Origin: an uncultured Alcaligenaceae bacterium
Lineage (GTDB): Bacteria > Pseudomonadota > Gammaproteobacteria > Burkholderiales > Burkholderiaceae_B
DNA length: 64,000 nt
Assembly (NCBI GenBank): GCA_937908115.1
Contig: CALEQZ010000074.1
Location: forward strand, 28,374 to 92,373
Direction: 5' to 3'
Shown one piece after another: positions 28,343-35,966 of the stretch. The notes under the pieces are model-generated. The model saw only the letters and a list, made by a program, of their open reading frames with translations. It did no database searches and had not been told where the DNA came from. Position 1 is the stretch's first letter; each line of letters opens with the position of its first letter. Made by a program: the position numbers and the translations under genes.

Positions 28343-29035
28343 ATGCGCGCCATGATCCTGGCGGCCGGGCGCGGCGAGCGCATGCGGCCGCTGACCGACC
28401 GCACGCCCAAGCCCCTGCTGCCGGTGGGCGGCAAGCCATTGGCGGTCTGGCACCTGGAACGGCTGGCTGCCGCCGGGCTGCGCGAGATCGTCATCAACCA
28501 TGCCTGGCTGGGCGAGCAGATCGAAGCCGCGCTCGGCGACGGCTCGCGCTGGAACGTGCGCATCCGCTACTCCCAGGAAACCATCGCGCTGGAGACCGCC
28601 GGCGGCATCGCGCGGGCGCTGCCACTGCTGGGCGATGCGCCCTTCCTGGTCATCAACGGCGATATCTGGTGCGACTGGGATCCCGGCGAAGCCGCGGCGC
28701 TGGCCACCCGCCTCGACGGGCGCGACGCGCTTGCCTGGCTGCTGCTGGTGGACAATCCGCCGCACCACCCCGAAGGGGACTTCGCGCTGTGTGGCGAGCA
28801 CGTGCTCACGCAAGGACCCGATAAGCTCACGTTTAGCGGCATCGGCATTTATCATCCGGCGCTCTTCGCCCACACCGCGCCGGATCGGCCCGCGCCGCTG
28901 GCGCCGCTGCTGCGCGCGGCGATGGACGGCCGGGCGGTGCTCGGTCGCCGCCACGCGGGCATTTGGACCGACGTCGGCACCCCGCAGCGGCTGGCCGAAA
29001 TGGACGCGCGGCTGCTGGCAAGGTTGCGCGGATAA
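28343..29035 (+). CDS. murU: N-acetylmuramate alpha-1-phosphate uridylyltransferase MurU
   Basis: A 230-residue sugar nucleotidyltransferase. The N-terminal signature is 'MRAMILAAGRGERMRPLTD' with 'KPLLPVGGKPL'. The sugar-phosphate site lies around 'FLVINGDIWCDWDPGEAA' and 'FSGIGIYHPALF', and it ends 'GIWTDVGTPQRLAEMDARL'. GGGAG stands 7 bases before the ATG. It follows amgK directly; together they convert MurNAc to UDP-MurNAc in cell-wall recycling. Confidence 0.9.
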   Translation: MRAMILAAGRGERMRPLTDRTPKPLLPVGGKPLAVWHLERLAAAGLREIVINHAWLGEQIEAALGDGSRWNVRIRYSQETIALETAGGIARALPLLGDAPFLVINGDIWCDWDPGEAAALATRLDGRDALAWLLLVDNPPHHPEGDFALCGEHVLTQGPDKLTFSGIGIYHPALFAHTAPDRPAPLAPLLRAAMDGRAVLGRRHAGIWTDVGTPQRLAEMDARLLARLRG

Positions 29036-29187
29036 ACCGGCCCACGCATCACGCGCCGCCTGCTTATTTCATAACGTCTGGGATCGCAACCAGCCTTGTC
29101 AGCGTGGCGCGCGCGCCCCTGGGCCGCGTTATGCTTAGCGGTTTGCCGGCCCGTTGGCCGGTGCGACTCTGTGGGAAACGAAGTTCA

Positions 29188-29898
29188 ATGGGGATGTTTC
29201 GCAGCAACAAGCGTCGGGTATTTACACCGTCCGTCTATGAGACCAGCCGCCGCCGGCGCCGCCTGCCGCGCTGGCTGATCCTGCTCATCGTCGGCATGGT
29301 CCTGGGCGCGGGCGGACTGCTGTTCCTGCAAACGAGCTACGGTCCCAAGCGGCTGACCGTGCTCGAGTCGCAGGAATTGACCGATGAATTGCAATCGGTG
29401 TCGCTGGAGCGCCAGCGCCTGCAAAGCGAACTCGAACGAACCGCCCGGGAACTGTCCGAAGCGCGCGAAGCGCGCCTGGCCATCGCCGAGCAACTCAAGG
29501 CCGCCGAAGCGGCCCTGCAACCGCTGCGAGACGAGTTGAACCTGTTTGCCGCGGTCATGCCGCCCGACCCGCGCGGCGGTCCCATCGGCGTCAGCGCGGC
29601 GAACTTCCGGCAAGGCGCCGGCGGCCTGGACTACCACGTCCTGCTGCTGCGCGACGAGGCAGAGGGCCAGCCCTTCCAGGGCCGGCTGGAAATGGCGGTG
29701 GAAGGCCGCCATGCCAACGGCCGGTACGAGACGCTGGAACTCGATCCGCTGGCCGTGCGCCTGGACCGCTACCAACACCTCACCGGCACCGCCAAGCTGC
29801 CCGACGGATTTTCCGCACGGCGTGTGACGGTGCGGGTCTTCGACGGCGAACAAGGCGGCCGCCAGCGCGCGATGCGCATACTCATCGTGCGCCACTGA
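29188..29898 (+). CDS. DUF6776-type single-pass membrane protein
   Basis: A 236-residue protein of unknown function. It has a basic N-terminus ('TSRRRRRLPRW'), one membrane segment ('LILLIVGMVLGAGGLLFL', about residues 29-46), a coiled coil at about 60-115 (repeats of Leu/Glu/Arg such as 'ELERTARELSEAREARLAIA'), and a C-terminal beta-rich domain, probably periplasmic. The layout matches the DUF6776 family of betaproteobacteria as I recall it. It starts about 150 bases after murU. A second in-frame ATG at 29194 has GGGG just upstream. Confidence 0.7.
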   Translation: MGMFRSNKRRVFTPSVYETSRRRRRLPRWLILLIVGMVLGAGGLLFLQTSYGPKRLTVLESQELTDELQSVSLERQRLQSELERTARELSEAREARLAIAEQLKAAEAALQPLRDELNLFAAVMPPDPRGGPIGVSAANFRQGAGGLDYHVLLLRDEAEGQPFQGRLEMAVEGRHANGRYETLELDPLAVRLDRYQHLTGTAKLPDGFSARRVTVRVFDGEQGGRQRAMRILIVRH

Positions 29899-29940
29899 CC
29901 GCGCCGCCGCTGCCGCGCGGCAAGGTGCTTGCCCGGGGAC

Positions 29941-30243
29941 CTAGCCGCGAATCCCCGCCGCAGCCGCGCGGTCCATGAAGTGGGCCAGCTGGATGTCCCG
30001 TTCGGTGACCCCCTGGACGTCATGGCTGGTCAGCACCACGTCGACCCGGTTGTACACATTGGTCCATTCGGGATGGTGGTCCGCCTTCTCGGCCTCCAGC
30101 GCGACCCGGCACATGAACCCGAATGCGGCGTTGAAATCGGCGAATTCGTAGCGCCGCCCGATGGCGTCGCGCCCAGGCACGGCATGCCAGCCGGGCAGTT
30201 CCTTGAGCGCCGCTGCGGCGCCCAGCGCGTTCGTTGCGGTCAT
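29941..30243 (-). CDS. phhB: 4a-hydroxytetrahydrobiopterin dehydratase (PCD/DCoH)
   Basis: A 100-residue pterin-4a-carbinolamine dehydratase that regenerates the pterin cofactor of aromatic amino acid hydroxylases. The active-site signature is 'EKADHHPEWTNVYNRVDV'. AGGGAGG stands upstream of the ATG. No phenylalanine hydroxylase gene is present in the window. Confidence 0.94.
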   Translation of the reverse strand: MTATNALGAAAALKELPGWHAVPGRDAIGRRYEFADFNAAFGFMCRVALEAEKADHHPEWTNVYNRVDVVLTSHDVQGVTERDIQLAHFMDRAAAAGIRG

Positions 30244-30384
30244 GATGGCCTCCCTTGACCATGGACGATATGTCCATCATAAGGGCGCCCCTGCCCCATT
30301 GGCACGCCTAGCGGGGCTCGCCGGACGCCCGCAATGGCAGGTACTCGGCGAATGCGCTTGGCGCCACGCAAGGCCGGCGCGCGG

Positions 30385-31329
30385 TCAGCCCAGCGCCTGG
30401 CGCACGGCCTGTACTTGCGCGGCGATGGCTGCCGGGATGGGAAACTCGCCCTGCATGACGCGGCGCGTCCATTCGGCGGTCACCGCGGCTTCGCGCGAGG
30501 CGGGTCCCGCCGAGCCGGGCCAGTCCTGCCTGGGGACATCGCCGGAAATGACGCTGCGCTGTCCATCGCGCAGCCATTCAATGGGACGTGGAACGGCCGG
30601 ATCGGCCGCCGCCTCGCCTTCGCTGCCACGGGCCAGCAACACCCCTGGCGCGCCGGCCTGCCCGGGCAGGGAAAACAGCCCGGCAAGCGTGTCCCGGTAA
30701 GCAGGATGCGTGTAATTGACCAGCCGCAGTGCCGGCTGAGCGAAGGGGTGGATGAGCTTGGCCAGCGTATGTGCGCTATTGCGAACCCCGAGCACCGAAC
30801 GCAAGGAAAGCTGGCGCGCCAGCGCAGGCGCCAACGCATCGATGGGCATCATCGCCAGGCGCCGCTCGCACAGCGATGCCTCGGCCGCGGCGCGGTCCCG
30901 GTCAGGCAATATCCCCATTTCAGCCAGGACTTCGGCGGTGGTTACCCTGCCCGGATCGTGCATAACCCCATGGATGAGGACGGGCACGCCTTCGCGCGCC
31001 AGCAGCAGTGCCAACAACGGTACCAGGTTGGGCTGCTTGCGCGCGCCGTTGTAGCTGGGGATCGAGACTGCCGTCGTGCCATGCGGGGCGCGCAACGGCG
31101 CCATCGCCGCGTGCACCGCCTCGAGCATGCCAGCGAGCTCCTCGGGGCTTTCGCCCTTGATCCGGTAGGCGATCAGCACCGCGCCCAGCTCCAGGTCCGA
31201 CACGCGTCCATCCAGGATGGCCTCGTACAGCAGGCGGGCCTCATCGCGCGCGAGGCTGCGCGCGCCCCGTGCGCCGCGGCCGATCTCCTTGATCAGCGCC
31301 GCGCACGCAAAAGCATCGGAACGATTCAT
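30385..31329 (-). CDS. ybiB: YbiB family DNA-binding protein (TrpD2-like)
   Basis: A 314-residue homologue of anthranilate phosphoribosyltransferase belonging to the YbiB/TrpD2 group, which in E. coli binds nucleic acid and lacks TrpD activity. It shows the helical N-domain ('SLARDEARLLYEAILDGRVS', 'LGAVLIAYRIKGESPEEL'), the degenerate glycine region 'VSIPSYNGARKQPNLVPLLA', and 'LGVRNSAHTLAKLIHPFAQP'. The absence of the TrpD phosphate-binding motif supports YbiB over a tryptophan enzyme. It is an isolated minus-strand gene. Confidence 0.88.
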   Translation of the reverse strand: MNRSDAFACAALIKEIGRGARGARSLARDEARLLYEAILDGRVSDLELGAVLIAYRIKGESPEELAGMLEAVHAAMAPLRAPHGTTAVSIPSYNGARKQPNLVPLLALLLAREGVPVLIHGVMHDPGRVTTAEVLAEMGILPDRDRAAAEASLCERRLAMMPIDALAPALARQLSLRSVLGVRNSAHTLAKLIHPFAQPALRLVNYTHPAYRDTLAGLFSLPGQAGAPGVLLARGSEGEAAADPAVPRPIEWLRDGQRSVISGDVPRQDWPGSAGPASREAAVTAEWTRRVMQGEFPIPAAIAAQVQAVRQALG

Positions 31330-31480
31330 CGGATTATTGCCTGCGTGGCTGCACTGCGGCGCAGTGTAGCCGGAAAGCCGGCGTGCCCTGCCATGCGCTG
31401 ATGCTTTCGCGCAGCAAGCACGAAAAGCGCTACTGGCGCGTCGTCTTGGCGGCGGACCTTGCCACGACCATCCTGGCTGG

Positions 31481-31735
31481 TCAGAACCAGCGGCGCAGCT
31501 TGCGCGCCGATTCCCGGTTCAGCCGGGCCGCTTCCTGTTCCGCATATTCGCGCTCGCCCGGCTCGTAACGGCACATGCTGGGCTCGGCCTTGCAATCGCC
31601 ATCGCGCACCACTGCGTTGCCACGGCCTGTATTTGCCGAGGCCGGCCCGTCACCCGCGCCGCCCAAGGCACATCCGGCCAACACGGCCGGCAGCAACAGC
31701 ATCGCCCCCACCTTACCGATCATTCGAATCGACAT
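31481..31735 (-). CDS. Small predicted lipoprotein
   Basis: An 84-residue protein with a lipoprotein signal: 'MSIRMIGKVGAMLLLPAVLAGC', with lipobox LAGC at residues 19-22. The mature part is short, with two Cys ('GDCKAEPSMCRYEPGE') that could form a disulfide, and a charged tail. GGATGG stands about 6 bases before the ATG. No function recognised. Confidence 0.65.
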   Translation of the reverse strand: MSIRMIGKVGAMLLLPAVLAGCALGGAGDGPASANTGRGNAVVRDGDCKAEPSMCRYEPGEREYAEQEAARLNRESARKLRRWF

Positions 31736-31973
31736 GCGCAACCATCCATGCTTGCCAAACAGGAAACCCTCTTTATAGCAGCCCGCAAGGATGCCTTGCC
31801 CGGCCGCAAAACCTGCGCGGGCGAGGCTTGCGGCCTGGCGCCCGCGGCAATGCCGGCGCCATTCATGGCGCAGCGCCTGCTGCCCACGCGCCGTCGGCGG
31901 GCACAGCCCGCCGACGCGTCGCGAAGATGCCGTGGGACATCCCCTAGTGACACGCGGCGGGACATCGCATCTA

Positions 31974-32008
31974 ATTGACACTATCAAACTCAAATTGACT
32001 ATGTCAAT
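31974..32008. promoter_or_regulatory. Tandem TTGA-type dyads at the EamA start
   Basis: Two neighbouring dyads: ATTGA-CACTA-TCAA (31974-31987) and ATTGAC-TAT-GTCAAT (31994-32008). The first includes a perfect -35 hexamer TTGACA (31975-31980). The second covers the predicted EamA ATG at 32001, so a repressor bound here would block both initiation steps, or the true start is further in. Confidence 0.5.
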
Positions 32009-32903
32009 GACGGCTTCGATGCGGCCCTCCGCCTCCGTGATCCCCTACCTCGCCGCCGCGGCAACCGGCGTGCAGGTCGGGGCGGCGCTGGTGGCCAGCC
32101 AAGCCGTGGTAGCCGACGTCGGCGCCGGGCGGCTGGGCTTTTTGCGCTACGCGCTGGCCGTGGTCTTGCTGCTTCCCTTGGCGATGCGCGCCAGCGGCCC
32201 GCGCATCGCGCGGCAAGACCTGCCCATGGTGCTACTACTCGGACTCGGGCAGTTCGGCGCGCTGATCGGGCTGCTCAACCTTGCCGTGCTTTATACGACT
32301 TCGGCGCGCGTGGCCGTGCTGTTCGCAACCCTGCCTATCGTGACCTCGATCGCATGCTGGAGCCTTGGGCGGGAAGCGCTGTCCAGGCGCATGATGCTGT
32401 CCATCGCGCTGTCGGTCGGCGGCGTGGTGGTGCTGCTCGGGGGTGACGCATTATCTGGCGGCCTGGCCAGGCGTGACCTCATCGGCCTAGCCCTGACGCT
32501 CGCGGGCACCTGTGTGGCGGCATTCTGCTCGGTGGGCTATCGCGATTACCTCGGCCGCTACGGCGTGGTGCGCATCAGCGTGATCGCAATGGGCGCATCG
32601 CTGCTGCCGCTGGCCGTCATGGGGACGATGGAATCGTCCGCCGCGCCGCCCGGCGCCTGGCCTGCGCATGTTTACGCGCTGATCGGCTTCATCGGGCTGT
32701 CGAGCGCGGTCGGCTACCTGCTGTGGCTCTATTCCCTGTCGCGATTGCCGGCGCAGGTCGCCACGGCCTTCCTGGCATTGAGTCCAGTCACCAGCGTCGT
32801 CCTGTCCACATGGCTAGGGCAACCGCCCAAGCCGGGCTTGCTGGTTGCGCTGGCGCTGGTGGCCACGGGATTGCTCATGTCGATCGAACGCAAGACGCCA
32901 TAG
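32001..32903 (+). CDS. EamA/DMT family transporter
   Basis: About 300 residues with ten predicted membrane helices in two EamA repeats, typical of drug/metabolite exporters ('GFLRYALAVVLLLPLAMRA', 'ALIGLLNLAVLYTTSARVAV', 'GLSSAVGYLLWLYSLSRLP', 'AFLALSPVTSVVLSTWLG'). Start choice is open: ATG at 32001, 32007 or 32019; none has a good ribosome binding site, and a dyad overlaps the first. The substrate is unknown. A PhzF gene follows on the same strand after about 40 bases. Confidence 0.9.
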   Translation: MSMTASMRPSASVIPYLAAAATGVQVGAALVASQAVVADVGAGRLGFLRYALAVVLLLPLAMRASGPRIARQDLPMVLLLGLGQFGALIGLLNLAVLYTTSARVAVLFATLPIVTSIACWSLGREALSRRMMLSIALSVGGVVVLLGGDALSGGLARRDLIGLALTLAGTCVAAFCSVGYRDYLGRYGVVRISVIAMGASLLPLAVMGTMESSAAPPGAWPAHVYALIGFIGLSSAVGYLLWLYSLSRLPAQVATAFLALSPVTSVVLSTWLGQPPKPGLLVALALVATGLLMSIERKTP

Positions 32904-32943
32904 CGGTCCCGACGGCGCATCGATAAGCCGGTACACTGATCCG

Positions 32944-33888
32944 ATGCGTCAATCATCGATCGAATACGCGGCGCCAGACCCTGGCACCCCATCGGTAGCG
33001 CCCGCGCCTGGCGCGGTGCGCCTGCTCGACGTCTTCGTCGCCGGACCGGGCGGAGGCAATCCGGTTGCCCTGGTTGGCGACGCGTCCCAATTGACGGACG
33101 AGGCGATGCAAGCCGTCGCACGCTCGCACGGGTGCGAGTCGGCCTTCGTGCTGCCGCCCACCGTCCCGGGCGCAGACTGGCGGCTGCGCTTTTTCCTGCC
33201 CCAGCACGAAATGGAAATGTGCGGGCACGCCACGGTGGGCACCCTCTGGGCGTTGCGCCAATGGGGCCGGTGGACGCGCGACAGGGCGCGCTTGCAAACG
33301 CTGAGCGGCCTGATCGATGCCTATTGGGACGAAGCGGCGCAGCGCGCATGGATATCGCAGCCTGGCGTCGCAGTCGAGCCCGTGCCGCCGGCGATGGCCG
33401 CACGCATCGCAAGGATCCTTCGCCTGCCGGCCGGATACCCCCTGCCTGACATCGTCAACGCCAGCACCAGCCGCGTCAAAACCCTGGTGCGCCTGCCCGA
33501 TGCGGTGGCCGTCGACGCCTTGGGTCCCGACTTCGATGCGATGGAAGAACTATGTAGCGCCCTCGGATCGACCGGCCTGTATCCCTACGCCATCGTGGGC
33601 GATGGCAGCGCCGGCCGTCCCGTGCTCGCCGCCCGCCAGTTTCCCAAGTCGGCCGGCTATCCCGAAGACGCGGCCACGGGCGTGGCCGCGGCCGCGCTGT
33701 GGGGATACTTGGCCAGCCATGGCACGATTCCCATCGGGCGGCCGGACGCGCCCGTGACCTGCGTCGTTCGCCAGGGTGAGGCCGTGGGCCGTCCTTCCGC
33801 CATAGCGGTCCGCGCGCGATTCGACGACCAAGGCAAGGTGGCCGGCTGCTGGATCGGCGGCGAGGTGGCCTGGGCCCCGCGCGGGTAG
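32944..33888 (+). CDS. PhzF family isomerase-like protein
   Basis: A 314-residue protein of the PhzF/diaminopimelate-epimerase fold. The N-terminal core is 'VRLLDVFVAGPGGGNPVALV', with the catalytic Glu region 'HGCESAFVLPP' (Glu in 'CESAF'). Then come 'LRFFLPQHEMEMCGHATVGT' and a C-terminal 'DAATGVAAAALWGYL' that binds substrate. There are no other phenazine genes, so a phenazine role should not be inferred. It is followed by a strong terminator. Confidence 0.93.
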   Translation: MRQSSIEYAAPDPGTPSVAPAPGAVRLLDVFVAGPGGGNPVALVGDASQLTDEAMQAVARSHGCESAFVLPPTVPGADWRLRFFLPQHEMEMCGHATVGTLWALRQWGRWTRDRARLQTLSGLIDAYWDEAAQRAWISQPGVAVEPVPPAMAARIARILRLPAGYPLPDIVNASTSRVKTLVRLPDAVAVDALGPDFDAMEELCSALGSTGLYPYAIVGDGSAGRPVLAARQFPKSAGYPEDAATGVAAAALWGYLASHGTIPIGRPDAPVTCVVRQGEAVGRPSAIAVRARFDDQGKVAGCWIGGEVAWAPRG

Positions 33889-33906
33889 GCCGCGCCGGCT
33901 GAAAAC

Positions 33907-33936
33907 AAAAAGCCAACCCGGATGGGTTGGCTTTTT
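33907..33936. terminator. Intrinsic terminator after PhzF gene
   Basis: AAAAAGCCAACCC and GGGTTGGCTTTTT form a 13-bp stem around GGAT, ending in a T5 run. It terminates the PhzF transcript and, by its symmetry, the oppositely directed tRNA-Lys transcript. Confidence 0.93.
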
Positions 33937-33947
33937 GACAAGGATCC

Positions 33948-34023
33948 TGGTGGGCTGTGTAGGGCTCGAACCTACGACCTACGGATTAAGAGTCCGCTGC
34001 TCTACCAGCTGAGCTAACAGCCC
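33948..34023 (-). tRNA. tRNA-Lys (anticodon CTT)
   Basis: A 76-base cloverleaf read on minus. The acceptor GGGCTGT pairs with ACAGCCC, the D-arm is 'AGCTCAGCTGGTAGAGC', the anticodon CTT is at 33990-33988 in loop CTCTTAA, the T-loop is GTTCGAGCC, and CCA is encoded. It reads AAG. A second tRNA-Lys with TTT lies at 58.4 kb. Confidence 0.97.
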
Positions 34024-34152
34024 GTCGCACCCGGCAGACGCCCGAAAAAGCGATGCCGTCCCAAGACGAAAGATCTTACACCATTTGGCATTGATCGGCA
34101 AGCCCTCGGTCTGCCCCGCGGGCCGCCGCTCGGCCAAGCTGCCCCCGCTCCA

Positions 34153-34188
34153 CGTGGGGCGCGCCTCTGCTACGATGTGCGCCCCACG
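34153..34188. promoter_or_regulatory. 10-bp dyad enclosing a TACGAT box
   Basis: CGTGGGGCGC (34153-34162) and GCGCCCCACG (34179-34188) are perfect inverted repeats 16 bases apart. The spacer contains TACGAT, a plausible -10 box. It lies 28 bases upstream of the YkgJ-family ATG. It may be an operator or an mRNA leader hairpin. Confidence 0.45.
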
Positions 34189-34215
34189 GCACGGCCCGCT
34201 TCGTTCGCTGCCGCC

Positions 34216-34653
34216 ATGTCCCTAACATCGTATCCCGTCTCTTTCATCGCCGCGGACGATGCGGCCAACCCGTGCCTGTCCTGCGGCGCCTGCTGTGCGC
34301 ACTTCCGCGTGTCGTTCTACTGCGGCGAAGTCGCCGGCCCCAACGGCGGCACGGTACCCGCAGACATGGTCACCCAGCTGTCGCCACTGCGCGTGTGCAT
34401 GAAAGGCACGGAACGGGGTGGCGGGCGGTGCATTGCACTGCGCGGCCAACTGGGCCGGCCCGGCATCCGCTGCGCGATTTACGAAGACCGCCCGACTCCG
34501 TGCCGGGAATTCGACGTGTGGATGCCTGACGGATCGCCCAATCCGGATTGCCAGCGGCTGCGGCTAGCCCTGGGCCTACCGGCCCTGGACCGCAGGCCCG
34601 AAGCGGAAAACGATCCACAGGGCCCTGCCCCCAGCCATCCCAAGGCAGCGTAG
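34216..34653 (+). CDS. YkgJ family cysteine-cluster protein
   Basis: A 145-residue protein with 'CLSCGACCAHFRVSFYCGE' near residue 20, then single Cys residues in 'VCMKGT', 'GRCIALRG', 'IRCAIYEDRPTPCREFD' and 'PDCQRLR'. This CxxCxxCC arrangement is the YkgJ/UPF0153 family, thought to bind zinc or an Fe-S cluster; the role is unknown. The start at 34216 gives the conserved length. A dyad precedes it. Confidence 0.87.
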   Translation: MSLTSYPVSFIAADDAANPCLSCGACCAHFRVSFYCGEVAGPNGGTVPADMVTQLSPLRVCMKGTERGGGRCIALRGQLGRPGIRCAIYEDRPTPCREFDVWMPDGSPNPDCQRLRLALGLPALDRRPEAENDPQGPAPSHPKAA

Positions 34654-34736
34654 GTCGTTGCACACCGAACAACCGCGGCGCGTCCGGACGCAGGGCCGTT
34701 TCGCCTTCTGGAGCCGGACCGCGCCCGGATCGCCTT

Positions 34737-34949
34737 TCAATGGTCTTTGGGCTTGCGACGCCACTGCGCCGCCTGAAGCTTGTCCCAAAGGTCTACGTAC
34801 TTTGCGAAATCGCCAGGTTGCGCCGTGCCGGAAACGATCTTGGCAAAGACGGCGTTGACGGATTCGGGCAGCTGCGCGCGCGGCTCGATCGGGTCGGGCG
34901 CGGGCAAGTCGTGCGCGCATTGCGCGTCCAGGGGGGCGTGGGCAATCAC
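34737..34949 (-). CDS. Small hypothetical protein
   Basis: A 70-residue acidic/basic soluble protein starting with GTG, with AAGGA 7 bases upstream. The central part, 'VSGTAQPGDFAKYVDLWDKL', looks like ordinary amphipathic helices and the frame uses GC-rich third positions. It contains no motif I recognise. It lies 66 bases downstream of the next small gene on the same strand, perhaps co-transcribed. Confidence 0.5.
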   Translation of the reverse strand: MIAHAPLDAQCAHDLPAPDPIEPRAQLPESVNAVFAKIVSGTAQPGDFAKYVDLWDKLQAAQWRRKPKDH

Positions 34950-34985
34950 GATGACATCCTTGGCTTGGGGCTGGTCCCTGCTTGG

Positions 34986-35006
34986 GCCTGCCGTGAACGG
35001 GCAGGC
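34986..35006 (-). terminator. Hairpin after small gene
   Basis: GCCTGCC and GGCAGGC pair around a 7-base loop, just past the stop of the 78-residue gene. There is no U-tract. A second hairpin (35008-35026) overlaps that stop codon. Confidence 0.35.
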
Positions 35007-35015
35007 ACTGCGCGC

Positions 35016-35252
35016 TTATCGCGCAGCGCCGCGTATCGGCGTATCGGCCAGCGGGCCGCGGTAGGTGACCAATGCGGCCTTCCCGGCAGGCGTGACGATG
35101 GGACGGCCGGCGCGATCCTCCACATAGCGGCTGGCCATGAGCTGCATCAGCACCGCCTGGGGGATTTGCCTGCGGCTAAGCCCGGCATGCAATGACAGCT
35201 CTTTCATCCAGCGGAATTGCTCGACGGTCAGCGACGGCTTGGTGGTGAACAT
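35016..35252 (-). CDS. Small hypothetical protein (helix-rich)
   Basis: A 78-residue protein whose ATG at 35252 is preceded by a strong GGGAGG, good support that it is real. 'TVEQFRWMKELSLHAGLSRR' followed by 'QIPQAVLMQLMASRYVEDRA' and 'ITPAGKAALVTYRG'-like residues ('VTPAGKAALVTYRG') resembles a winged-helix tail, where 'TxxG' leads the wing, so a small DNA-binding protein is possible but not shown. Confidence 0.65.
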   Translation of the reverse strand: MFTTKPSLTVEQFRWMKELSLHAGLSRRQIPQAVLMQLMASRYVEDRAGRPIVTPAGKAALVTYRGPLADTPIRGAAR

Positions 35253-35589
35253 GAGACCTCCCGGCACGATCAGCCTGTGCATGCACTGTACGCGGCACGT
35301 CTTGCAGCGATGCGACGGGTACGTAACAAGATTGACCAGAGCGCAATAATCATCTCAATCGCACCGCCGCCGGCACTTGAGTATTGGCCGCAAACCCCGC
35401 GGGTACAATCATCCATTCGGCCAGGGCCGCTTTCGCTCGCCAGGGTTTCCATGTAACTTCTTGACATTCGTGCTTCCTGTCGATTTCGTGACGGGCATGC
35501 CGCGACTGCGGGCCTTTGCCGGGCAAGCATCGCCGCGAGCGCACGGCGCACGCCACCGCGTCCGCCGCCGACAACCAGGAGACCTGCTC
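35253..35589. other. Intergenic region without a gene
   Basis: 337 bases between divergent genes. No supported coding frame. TTGACA at 35461-35466 and TACAAT at 35404-35409 are isolated promoter-like hexamers without partners at the right spacing. Confidence 0.6.
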
Positions 35590-35964
35590 ATGTCCACTGC
35601 GCCGCAGACCATCGTCATCATCGACGACAACGAACTGGCGTCCGAACTGCTTTCGGAGTTCCTCGCCATGCTGGGCCACGAAGTCAAGGTGGCTGCCACC
35701 GGGTCGCAGGCGATGGCCGTTTGCCAGCAAACGCGCCCGCGCATCGTGATCGTGGACATCATCCTTCCCGACATGGACGGCCACGCGCTTGCCCGCACGC
35801 TGCGTGACACGCTTGATCCTGCGCCGGTCTGCATCGCGATGAGCGGCTTACCCAAGACCTCCCCCCCTTGCGGCGAGGAAGTCTTCGACGCATGGCTGGA
35901 AAAGCCTGCAGACCTGTCTGCGCTGGAAAAACTGATCGCCGGCATCGCTTCGAGGACGCATTGA
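35590..35964 (+). CDS. Single-domain response regulator
   Basis: A 124-residue stand-alone receiver (CheY-like). The acidic pair is Asp12-Asp13 ('VIIDDNE'), the phospho-acceptor Asp56 ('VIVDIILPDMDG'), the switch Ser85 ('IAMSG') and Lys105-Pro ('LEKPAD'). There is no output domain, so it must act by protein contact or phosphotransfer. It is followed directly by a histidine-kinase-like gene, which starts at or just after its stop, so the two form a pair. Confidence 0.93.
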   Translation: MSTAPQTIVIIDDNELASELLSEFLAMLGHEVKVAATGSQAMAVCQQTRPRIVIVDIILPDMDGHALARTLRDTLDPAPVCIAMSGLPKTSPPCGEEVFDAWLEKPADLSALEKLIAGIASRTH

Positions 35965-35966
35965 AG

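Noticed and set aside
33948..34023. tRNA-Lys as an integration site for a genomic island
   Set aside because: No integrase, direct repeat of the tRNA 3' end, or mobile genes were seen around either tRNA-Lys.
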